From Ensifer sp. IC3342 (lineage in GTDB: Bacteria; Pseudomonadota; Alphaproteobacteria; Rhizobiales; Rhizobiaceae): 64,000 nt of DNA. Below are positions 36,298-44,477 of the stretch, piece after piece. Location of the stretch: contig NZ_JADYVE010000007.1 in NCBI RefSeq assembly GCF_020193655.1, positions 1 to 64,000 on the forward strand. The letters are read 5' to 3'. Numbering within the stretch: the stretch's first letter is position 1; each line of letters starts with the position of its first letter. The translations under genes were made by a program, and so were the position numbers. The notes below the pieces were generated by a model. It saw only the letters and a list, made by a program, of their open reading frames with translations, was not told the origin of the DNA and did not search any database.

Positions 36298-36398
36298 TGC
36301 TGCACGATTCCTCAATCGTAGCCGGTTCAAGGAAACATGCAGTAATTCGAGATGCTACAGCGTGCTTTGCGCGTCTCAAAAGACGCGCGGCGCTGTAG
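36298..36398 (+). repeat. Structured intergenic repeat, family A, copy 6
   Basis: CTGCACGATTCCTCAATCGTAG with GGTTCAAGG shows a decayed AT-rich stem, while ACATGCAGTAATTCGAGATGC, TACAGCGTGC, a perfect GCGTCT-CAAA-AGACGC hairpin and GGCGCTGTAG are kept. It ends 33 bases before the first candidate divL start. Confidence 0.8.
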
Positions 36399-36431
36399 GG
36401 CGGACCTTCGAGTGTCACGAATGGGGATGTC

Positions 36432-39050
36432 TTGTCGGACATGCGGCAAACAGACGGAGACAGACCGGGGATGCAATCGGAACTGACGCGGGCCCCTTAC
36501 GAGGGCTTCGGTGCATGGCGACGTAAGGTCGGCGGCAATTTCCGGACAAACGGGGACGGCGGCGCCATGGACACAGAACGATCGACGCTTTTCAGCGGGG
36601 GCCTTAAGGTACCGTCAATGATGCGGCGCCTGCTCGCCGGCAGCGTGTTCTTCGCGGCGACCGACGCGGCGGCCCAGGCGTCGACGCCGGTGACCAAGGC
36701 CATTTTCGGCTCCTCCGAGGTCGTCACCTTTTCCGTCCTGATCGGCGTAATTTCCGCCGCCATGATTTCCGCCATCTGGCTCATCCGCCAACGCGGCAAT
36801 ATTGAGGCCGAGAACCGTGAACTGCGATCCGGTCTTTCCGATGCCAACCAGCGAATTTCCCGTTTCCAGGCCCTCATCGCCGACAAGAACCGGCGCATCG
36901 TGATCTGGGATGGTCTCGCCGAACGTCCCGAGTTCCTCGGACAGCTTCCCGTCGAGACCGGCGCTCCGCAGGACGACCGCGCTTTTCTCGCTTTTGGACG
37001 CTGGCTCAAGGCGCCGTCCGCCAGCCAGCTCGAAAAGGCGATCGAGACATTGCGCGCGCAGGCGCAAAGCTTTGATCTCGTCCTCGAAACGCAGCGCAAC
37101 GAGGTCCTGGAAGCCCAGGGCCGCGTTTCCGGCGGCCGGGCATTCGTGCGCTTCATCGCGCTCAACAATCTCAGAGCCGAACTTGCCGAGCTGAAACTGG
37201 AACGCGATCGTCTGCACGCATCGCTGTCGACCTTCCGCACGCTGCTCGATGCGATCGATCTGCCTGTGTGGCAACGCACTGCGGACGGCAAGCTCGAATG
37301 GGTCAATGAAGCCTATGCCGAGGCGGTCGAGACGCAGAGCGCGAGCCTCGCCGTCGCCGAAGGGCGCGAATTGCTTTCTACCGCGGCGCGCGAAAAAATC
37401 CGCGCCGTCTCAACCCTGGAAACGCCCTTCAGCGACAAGGTTTCGACGGTGGTGAAGGGCAATCGCACCTTCTTCGATGTCGTCGACGCCCGCAGCCCGG
37501 CCGGCTCCGCTGGCATCGCCATCGATATCTCCGGCATCGAAGCCGTGCGCGAAGAGCTTGCTCGGACTCTGAAGAGCCATGCCGAAACGCTCGACCATCT
37601 GGCCACGCCCGTGGCGATCTTCGACGGCAACCAGCGCCTGCAGTTCTACAATCAGGCGTTCCAGCGGCTCTGGAACCTCGACATGGGCTTCCTCGAGCGC
37701 AAGCCCGACAACGGCGAGGTGCTCGACCGGTTGCGGGCCGGCGGCAAGCTGCCCGAGCAGCTCAACTGGAAACAGTGGAAGGCCAATGCGCTGTCCGTCT
37801 ATCAGGCGCTCGACACGCAATCCGACCTCTGGCACCTGCCGAACGGCCAGACGCTCCGCGTCTTCGCCACCGCACGACCACAGGGCGGCGCAACCTGGGT
37901 CTTCGAGAACCTGACCGAGAAGGTCGACCTCGAGACCCGTTACAATACCCTGCTCCAGGTCCAGGGCGAAACGATCGACCATCTCGCCGAAGGCGTCGCG
38001 GTGTTCGGGCCAGATGGCCGCATCCGGCTTTCCAACCCCGCATTCCGGGCGATCTGGGGCATCAGCGAGGCAGAGGCCAAGCCCGGCACCCATATTCGAG
38101 CCGTCGAACAGGCGTGCCTCCCCTCCTACGACCAGCCGGATGGCTGGAAGCGGTTTGCCCACATCATAACCAGCTTCGACGACGAGCGTCCCTCGAGCCG
38201 CGGCATTCTGGAATTGCGGACCGGCCTGATCCTCGATTACGCCGTGATCCCGCTTCCGAACGCCCAGACGATGCTGACTTTCGTCAACATTACCGACAGC
38301 GTCAGGGTCGAGCGCGCTCTAACCGAGAAAAACGAGGCGCTGCGCAAGGCCGACGCTCTAAAGAACGATTTCGTCCACCACGTTTCCTATGAATTGCGCT
38401 CGCCGCTGACGAACATCATCGGCTTCGCCGATCTCTTGAAGACGCCAGCATTCGGCGAGTTGAACGAACGCCAGGCGGAATATGTCGACCATATCGCGAC
38501 GTCCTCGTCGCTGCTGCTGACAATCGTCAACGACATCCTCGACCTGGCCACAGTCGACGCCGGCATCGTCGAGCTCGACATGTCCGAGGTGAACCTCGTC
38601 GATTTCCTCGACGACGTCGCGCATCAAATGGCCGACAGGCTTGTCGAAAGCGGCGTTACCTTGCGGCTAGATGCGCCCGACACCCTCGGCCGCATGGTCG
38701 CCGACCAGCAGCGGCTGAAGCAGATCTTCATCAAGCTTCTCACCAACGCCGCCAATTTCGCGCCCGATGGCAGCACCATCGATCTCAAGTGCCGGCGTGA
38801 AGGCAGCGATTTCGTCTTCTCCGTCAGCGATTCCGGCCCCGGCATTCCGCAGGATGTCCTGAACACCGTCTTCAACCGCTTCGAAAGCTACGGCCAGCAT
38901 GGCGGCGCCGGTCTCGGACTGTCGATCGTCGAGAGCTTCGTCAGCCTGCACCACGGCACAGTTTCGATCCGCAGCAAGGAGGGCGAAGGCACCGAGGTCA
39001 CCTGCCGCATTCCGTCGTCCGAAATGCCGAAGATCATCGCGGCCGAATAA
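36432..39050 (+). CDS. divL: DivL-type PAS-domain histidine pseudokinase
   Basis: Up to 872 residues. An N-terminal hydrophobic segment (VVTFSVLIGVISAAMISAIWLI, about 96-117) is followed by a coiled coil, PAS-like domains (around 270-380, 385-500 and 520-630), and a histidine-kinase core. In the H-box the phosphoaccepting histidine is replaced by tyrosine (Y653 in HHVSYELRSPLT), the hallmark of Caulobacter DivL. The ATPase boxes (LTNAANFAP, DSGPGI, GGAGLGLS) look intact. DivL regulates CckA and so CtrA in cell-cycle control. The start is uncertain; TTG 36432, ATG 36441 and ATG 36471 are all possible. It overlaps the next gene by one base. Confidence 0.85.
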   Translation: MSDMRQTDGDRPGMQSELTRAPYEGFGAWRRKVGGNFRTNGDGGAMDTERSTLFSGGLKVPSMMRRLLAGSVFFAATDAAAQASTPVTKAIFGSSEVVTFSVLIGVISAAMISAIWLIRQRGNIEAENRELRSGLSDANQRISRFQALIADKNRRIVIWDGLAERPEFLGQLPVETGAPQDDRAFLAFGRWLKAPSASQLEKAIETLRAQAQSFDLVLETQRNEVLEAQGRVSGGRAFVRFIALNNLRAELAELKLERDRLHASLSTFRTLLDAIDLPVWQRTADGKLEWVNEAYAEAVETQSASLAVAEGRELLSTAAREKIRAVSTLETPFSDKVSTVVKGNRTFFDVVDARSPAGSAGIAIDISGIEAVREELARTLKSHAETLDHLATPVAIFDGNQRLQFYNQAFQRLWNLDMGFLERKPDNGEVLDRLRAGGKLPEQLNWKQWKANALSVYQALDTQSDLWHLPNGQTLRVFATARPQGGATWVFENLTEKVDLETRYNTLLQVQGETIDHLAEGVAVFGPDGRIRLSNPAFRAIWGISEAEAKPGTHIRAVEQACLPSYDQPDGWKRFAHIITSFDDERPSSRGILELRTGLILDYAVIPLPNAQTMLTFVNITDSVRVERALTEKNEALRKADALKNDFVHHVSYELRSPLTNIIGFADLLKTPAFGELNERQAEYVDHIATSSSLLLTIVNDILDLATVDAGIVELDMSEVNLVDFLDDVAHQMADRLVESGVTLRLDAPDTLGRMVADQQRLKQIFIKLLTNAANFAPDGSTIDLKCRREGSDFVFSVSDSGPGIPQDVLNTVFNRFESYGQHGGAGLGLSIVESFVSLHHGTVSIRSKEGEGTEVTCRIPSSEMPKIIAAE

Positions 39051-40558
39051 TGAAGCATCTGCAACGGTTCCTGAAGGACGAGGCCGCCACCATCGAGCTG
39101 GGCGAAGACCTGGCGCTGGCGCTGAGGGCCGGCGCTTGCGTGGCCTTGTCGGGCGATCTCGGCGCGGGAAAGTCGACCTTCGCGCGCGCGCTGCTCCGCG
39201 CGATCGCCGACGATGAGACGCTCGAAGTGCCGAGCCCCACCTTCACGCTCGTCCAAAACTACGACCTGCGCATCCCCGTCGCCCATTTTGACCTCTATCG
39301 TCTCGCGGACGCTTCAGAACTCGACGAACTCGGCTTCGATGAGGCCCTTTCCGAGGGAATCTGCCTCGTCGAATGGCCGGAAAAGGCGGAGGAAGCTCTT
39401 CCTTCCGAACGCATCACGCTCACCTTTACGCACGAAGGCGAAGGACGCCGGCTTGGCATTTCCGCGCCCGATGCTCCATTCGAACGTATCTCCCGCTCGC
39501 TGGCGATCCGCAGTTTCCTCTCGCAAAACGGTTACGCGACGGCCCGGCGCCGGTATTTGACCGGTGACGCTTCGATCAGGGCCTACGAGCGGATCGAGAC
39601 GGATGGTGAGCCGGCGAAGATTCTGATGGATGCGCCGAGACATAAGCCTGGTCCCATTCTCCAGGATGGAAAATATTACCAGCAGCTTGCGCATCTGGCC
39701 GAGGACGTCGTTCCGTTCGTCGCAATTTCCGAACTGCTGCGCGAGCGTGGCTTCGCCGCGCCGGCAATTTATGCCCGCGACCTCGACAAGGATATCTTGC
39801 TGATCGAGGATCTGGGCTCCGAGGGCGTTCTCGACGCGAAAGGGAGACCGGTCGCGGAGCGCTATCTCGAAAGCGTGCGCCTGCTCGCCCGCCTTCACGG
39901 CGAACCGCCGACGCGCGAGATTGCCATTGGCGACGACCTCACCCATCGCATTCCCGATTTCGACCGCACGGCGATCAAGATCGAGACGAGCCTGTTGATC
40001 GACTGGTACCTGCCATGGAAGCGTGGCGAAGCCGCCTCCGATGCGGAGCGCAAAGAATACTTCGCCATCTGGGATCAACTCATCGATGTTCTTAAATCGG
40101 CCGAGAAGAATCTGCTGCTGCGCGATTTTCACTCGCCGAACATTCTCTGGCGCTCCGACCGCAAAGGCCTCGACCGCGTCGGCATCATCGATTTCCAGGA
40201 TGCGATGATCGGCCCGACCGCCTATGACGTCGCGTCGCTCACGCAGGATGCGCGTGTGACCATCGACGAGGATCTGGCCGACCGGTTGATCAACGCCTAT
40301 GTAGCCGAACGCAAGGCCTCTGGCCCATTCGACGAGGCAAACTTTCTTCGCGACTGGCACCTGATGTCGGCGCAGCGCAACTGCAAGCTCGCCGGCATCT
40401 GGGTGCGGCTGATGCAGCGCGACGGCAAGCCCGGTTACATGAAACACATGCCGCGCACCTTCGCTTATCTCAGCCGTGCGCTCGGCCATGAGGTGCTGAC
40501 ACCCTTGCGCGATTGGTGCATTAAGGCTGGAATCCTGGCTAGCGAATCAGCCAACTGA
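39050..40558 (+). CDS. TsaE-AmgK fusion: tRNA t6A ATPase plus sugar phosphotransferase
   Basis: A 502-residue fusion. Residues 1-150 are TsaE, the ATPase of the tRNA threonylcarbamoyl-adenosine complex, with Walker A GDLGAGKS at 35-42 and the LVEWPEKAEEALP tail. Residues 165-500 are an aminoglycoside-phosphotransferase-type kinase with the catalytic loop RDFHSPNILW and metal-binding IIDFQDAM. The kinase resembles AmgK, which phosphorylates N-acetylmuramic acid at C1. A MurU-like gene follows within ten bases, supporting that role by context. The fusion is frequent in alphaproteobacteria. It overlaps the divL stop by one base. Confidence 0.88.
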   Translation: MKHLQRFLKDEAATIELGEDLALALRAGACVALSGDLGAGKSTFARALLRAIADDETLEVPSPTFTLVQNYDLRIPVAHFDLYRLADASELDELGFDEALSEGICLVEWPEKAEEALPSERITLTFTHEGEGRRLGISAPDAPFERISRSLAIRSFLSQNGYATARRRYLTGDASIRAYERIETDGEPAKILMDAPRHKPGPILQDGKYYQQLAHLAEDVVPFVAISELLRERGFAAPAIYARDLDKDILLIEDLGSEGVLDAKGRPVAERYLESVRLLARLHGEPPTREIAIGDDLTHRIPDFDRTAIKIETSLLIDWYLPWKRGEAASDAERKEYFAIWDQLIDVLKSAEKNLLLRDFHSPNILWRSDRKGLDRVGIIDFQDAMIGPTAYDVASLTQDARVTIDEDLADRLINAYVAERKASGPFDEANFLRDWHLMSAQRNCKLAGIWVRLMQRDGKPGYMKHMPRTFAYLSRALGHEVLTPLRDWCIKAGILASESAN

Positions 40559-40567
40559 CAGGAAATC

Positions 40568-41299
40568 ATGCCCATCACCAATGCCATGGTGCTTGCGGCC
40601 GGACTGGGCACCCGCCTTCGGCCAATCACCGATACACTGCCGAAGCCGCTCGTCCGGATCGCCGGCAAGCCGATGATCGACTATGTGCTGGACATCCTGG
40701 CGGCTGCCGGCGTGACCAAGGCGGCGGTGAACGTTCATCATTTCGCCGACCAGATGGAAGAGCATCTGCGTTGCCGTGAAACGCCGCATATCCTGATTTC
40801 GGATGAGCGCGACGCCTTGATGAATTCCGGTGGCGGGCTCGCCAAGGGACTGAAGCTGCTGGACGACGGGCCGCTGATCGTCATGAATGCCGATCTCTTC
40901 TGGATCGGCGAAGCGGCCGGAAAGCCGAGCAATCTTCAAAGGCTTGCCGAGTTCTTCGATCCGCAGAAGATGGATATGGCGCTTCTCTGCGTTAGGCTCG
41001 AGGACACGACCGGGCACAACGGCAAAAAGGATTTTTCGCTCGCCCAGGACGGCCTGCTCGCTCGCTACGAGGAAGGCATGGACAATCCCGTCGTCTATGC
41101 CGGCGCGATCGTCATGGAATCGCGCCTCTTCGCCGATGCGCCAAGCGATGCCTTCAACCTCAACATCTATTTCGACCGCGCGATCGCCAGGGGGCGCCTC
41201 TTCGGGCTGATGCTCGACGGCCACTGGATGACCGTCGGCACACCGGAAGCAATCGATGAAGCCGAGGCGGTCGTAAAGCGCTTCCAGCCGGGAGGATAG
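40568..41299 (+). CDS. murU: Nucleotidyltransferase, MurU-like
   Basis: A 243-residue sugar-1-phosphate nucleotidyltransferase. The nucleotide-binding signature VLAAGLGTRLRPITDTLPKPL is at the N-terminus, followed by the metal-binding VMNADLFW. The length and absence of a C-terminal beta-helix match MurU, which makes UDP-N-acetylmuramate from MurNAc-1-phosphate during cell-wall recycling. The AmgK-like kinase domain directly upstream supplies the expected substrate. A mannose- or glucose-1-phosphate enzyme is the alternative if the pairing is misleading. Confidence 0.8.
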   Translation: MPITNAMVLAAGLGTRLRPITDTLPKPLVRIAGKPMIDYVLDILAAAGVTKAAVNVHHFADQMEEHLRCRETPHILISDERDALMNSGGGLAKGLKLLDDGPLIVMNADLFWIGEAAGKPSNLQRLAEFFDPQKMDMALLCVRLEDTTGHNGKKDFSLAQDGLLARYEEGMDNPVVYAGAIVMESRLFADAPSDAFNLNIYFDRAIARGRLFGLMLDGHWMTVGTPEAIDEAEAVVKRFQPGG

Positions 41300-41300
41300 G

Positions 41301-44300
41301 GTGCCCGGCCACGCCTCGAACGTCTTCACGATTCCCGCCGGCTTGCCGTTCCTCAGGACGTTGGCGCAAAAGCTCTGCGACGGCGGGTTGGTTCCGGGTT
41401 TCAAGTACGATCCCGCGGATCCGCTGATGCTCGCCGGCGTGACGATTTTCGTTCCCACGCGACGGTCGGCGCGCGTGCTTCGTTCGGAGTTCGTCGATCT
41501 GCTCGGCGGCCGCTCGGCCATCCTGCCGACGATCCGCGCCCTCGGGGAGACGGACGACGACAGCGGCTTTTTCGACGCCGAGGTGCCCGCGATCCTCGAT
41601 CTCGCCCCGCCTCTTTCCGGCACCGCACGCCTGATCGAACTCGGCCGCCTCATTCTCGCCTGGCGCAACCAGCTGCCTCAGGCGGTTCTCGATATCCATG
41701 GGGAAAGTCCGCTGATCGCGCCGGCGAGCCCCGCCGATGCCATCTGGCTCGCGCGCAATCTCGCCGACTTGATCGACGCCGTGGAAACCGAGGAACTCGA
41801 CTGGGAGGCGCTCTTTGAACTCGATGCCGGCGAACATGCGCTCTGGTGGCAGTTGACGCTTGCCTTCCTGAAGATCGCCCGCACCTACTGGCCAGAGCGG
41901 CTGGACGAGCTCAAGCAATCCTCGCCTTCCCGCCACCGCAACGCCATTCTGCAGGCGGAAACACAGCGCATCGCCGCAGGTAAGGTGAGCGGGCCGATCG
42001 TCATCGCCGGCTCGACCGGTTCGATCCCGGTGACGGCCGCGCTGATCGCAGCCGTCAGCAGGCTGCCGAACGGCACCATCGTTCTGCCGGGCCTCGATCA
42101 GATGATGAGCGATACGGAATGGGAACTGATCGTCGGCGATGCCTCGACCGGGGTCGCGAGAGATCCGGCAAACCGCAGCCACCCGCAATACGGCTTCTAC
42201 CGCCTGCTGAAGCGCATGGGCCTCGGGCGGCGCGATGTCCTGACTCTCGAGCCGGCCGACGACTTCCTCGACTATCGCAGCATGGTTCTCTCGCGCGCCC
42301 TGCTTCCGGCAAAGGCGACCGACAGCTGGACCCGCGCGCGCGAAGGTTTCGATCAGGCGAGACTTCACTCGGCCTTCGCGGACGTCGCGCTGATCGAGAC
42401 CGCCAATGAGCGGGAAGAGGCGACGGCCATCGCCATTGCACTTCGGCTCGCGCTTGCCGACAGTGATGAAAGCCAGGCGGCCCTGATCACCCCGGATCGC
42501 GGCCTTGCGCGCCGCGTCGGGGCGGAGCTTGCCCGCTTCGGCATCGAGGCCGACGATTCCGCGGGCACGCCGCTCGCCGCCACAGCCGCCGGCGCCGTCG
42601 CCCGTTTGTTGCTGGAGGCGGCGTTGCGGCCGGGCGATCCGGTGCCACTGGTCGCTCTTCTGAAGCACCCGCTCGCCCGCTTCGGCGAGACAACCGAGTA
42701 TGTCCGGCGCGCCGCCGATGCCCTGGAACTTCTGGCGTTGCGCGGCGGTACGACCAATGCCGACATTTCGGCGCTTGTCCCCCTCATTGAGCAGGCGCTC
42801 GAAAAGCGAAAGCATGATCGTCATCCGGCCCCGTGGCAGAGCCGCCTTGATGACGAGGACATAGCGGCCGCCCGCAGGCTTGCCGAACGCATCGCGTCGG
42901 CCGCCGAACCGTTGGCGAGCGCGTCCGTGCTCCGCGCCGACGGCCAGCCTCGGACCAAGGTGCTCACCCTTGCCGATTGGGCGGAGCGAACGGGCCGCGC
43001 ATTGGAGGCCGTTTGCGTCGACGAGCGCGGCAGCCTCGGCGACCTCTGGTCCACGGAAGCTGGCGAAGCATTGGCAACGCTTCTCAAGGGCATCATCGAG
43101 ACGGAAGGCCAGATGACCGCCGACGGGCCGCAATGGTGCGACATCGTCGAAGCCCTCGCGGCAAGCGAGGCGGTCAAGCCGCGATCGATGCGGCATCCCC
43201 GCGTCTTCATCTTCGGCGCGCTGGAATCGCGCCTGCAAAGCATGGACCTCGTGGTGCTCGGCGGCATGAACGAGGGCACCTGGCCGGGGCAGACGTCAAA
43301 CGATCCGTTCCTGTCGCGTACGATGAAGTCCGGGATTGGCCTTGAGCCGCCGGAACGGCGTATCGGCCAGCTTGCCCACGATTTCCAGATGGCCTGCGGC
43401 ACGCGCCGGCTGATCCTTTCGCGCTCCATGCGCCAAGGTTCGGCACCGACTGTCGCGTCAAGGTGGCTGCAGCGCCTGCAGGCGCTCGGCGGCGAAGGAC
43501 TGACGCAGCTCATCAAGTCCAACGGAGCGGACTATCTGCACTGGGCGCGCATTCTCGATGAAGGCGAAACCCAGCCGCTCGCCACACGGCCGGAACCGAA
43601 GCCGCCCGCCGAGCTGCAGCCGCGCAAATATTCCTTCAGTGAAGTCACTCGCCTTCGCCGTGATCCCTATGCCGTCTACGCGCGGCGGATCCTGCGGCTG
43701 CAGCCGATCGACCCGTTCAATCGTGATCCAGGGGCAGCCGAGCGTGGAACGCTCTACCATCGAATCGTCGATCGCTTCGTCAGGGGCGGCTTCGATCCGG
43801 CCGCGCTCGAAGCGGAAGCGGTAATGACGAGATTACTCAACGAAGCCTTCGACGAGGAAGGACTTCCGCCGCATATCGACACGATCTGGCGCCCGCGTTT
43901 TGCCGCCGTCGGAAGGGCGTTCCTTAAATGGGAGCGCGAACGCCGGAAGAGCATCACGAAGTCTTTCACCGAGGTTCCGGCGTCCATGGACATCGGCCTT
44001 GCGGATATCCGGCTGACCGGCATCGCCGATCGCCTTGATCGGCGCCAGGACGGCACCATCGACATCATAGACTACAAGACCGGCTCCAGCCCCTCGCCCA
44101 GGGAAGCGCGCAGCCTGCTCGATCCGCAGCTTTCGCTCGAGGCAGCCGCGCTCAAGGCCGGAGCCTTCGGCGCGACGGGACGCGCCCAGCCGAATGCGCT
44201 TCTCTATGTCCGCCTGAAACCCGGCAGCCGCTTCAGCGTCGATGCCGTCAACAACGAGGGTGGCAGGCAAAAGGAAACAAAATCCGCAGACCAACTGGCG

Positions 44301-44477
44301 GAAGAATCGCTCATCGAGCTGAGAAAGCTGCTCGCGGCGCTGATGAGCGGCAGACACGGCTTCGCCTCGCGCCTGATCGTCCAGAAGGAGCGCGACTACG
44401 GGGGCGAATACGATCATCTGGCGCGGGTCGCTGAATGGGCGACCGCCGAAGGCGAGGATGATGCCGATGAGGGATGA
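41301..44477 (+). CDS. addB: Double-strand break repair protein AddB
   Basis: A 1058-residue alphaproteobacterial AddB. The C-terminal RecB-type nuclease domain has DRLDRR followed by IDIIDYKTG. The N-terminus lacks the Walker A loop found in Bacillus AddB, and no cysteines follow residue 700, so the iron-sulphur staple is absent. It partners with AddA to process double-strand breaks and load RecA at Chi-like sites. The GTG start at 41301 has GGAGG upstream. It overlaps addA by about 20 bases. Confidence 0.94.
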   Translation: MPGHASNVFTIPAGLPFLRTLAQKLCDGGLVPGFKYDPADPLMLAGVTIFVPTRRSARVLRSEFVDLLGGRSAILPTIRALGETDDDSGFFDAEVPAILDLAPPLSGTARLIELGRLILAWRNQLPQAVLDIHGESPLIAPASPADAIWLARNLADLIDAVETEELDWEALFELDAGEHALWWQLTLAFLKIARTYWPERLDELKQSSPSRHRNAILQAETQRIAAGKVSGPIVIAGSTGSIPVTAALIAAVSRLPNGTIVLPGLDQMMSDTEWELIVGDASTGVARDPANRSHPQYGFYRLLKRMGLGRRDVLTLEPADDFLDYRSMVLSRALLPAKATDSWTRAREGFDQARLHSAFADVALIETANEREEATAIAIALRLALADSDESQAALITPDRGLARRVGAELARFGIEADDSAGTPLAATAAGAVARLLLEAALRPGDPVPLVALLKHPLARFGETTEYVRRAADALELLALRGGTTNADISALVPLIEQALEKRKHDRHPAPWQSRLDDEDIAAARRLAERIASAAEPLASASVLRADGQPRTKVLTLADWAERTGRALEAVCVDERGSLGDLWSTEAGEALATLLKGIIETEGQMTADGPQWCDIVEALAASEAVKPRSMRHPRVFIFGALESRLQSMDLVVLGGMNEGTWPGQTSNDPFLSRTMKSGIGLEPPERRIGQLAHDFQMACGTRRLILSRSMRQGSAPTVASRWLQRLQALGGEGLTQLIKSNGADYLHWARILDEGETQPLATRPEPKPPAELQPRKYSFSEVTRLRRDPYAVYARRILRLQPIDPFNRDPGAAERGTLYHRIVDRFVRGGFDPAALEAEAVMTRLLNEAFDEEGLPPHIDTIWRPRFAAVGRAFLKWERERRKSITKSFTEVPASMDIGLADIRLTGIADRLDRRQDGTIDIIDYKTGSSPSPREARSLLDPQLSLEAAALKAGAFGATGRAQPNALLYVRLKPGSRFSVDAVNNEGGRQKETKSADQLAEESLIELRKLLAALMSGRHGFASRLIVQKERDYGGEYDHLARVAEWATAEGEDDADEG

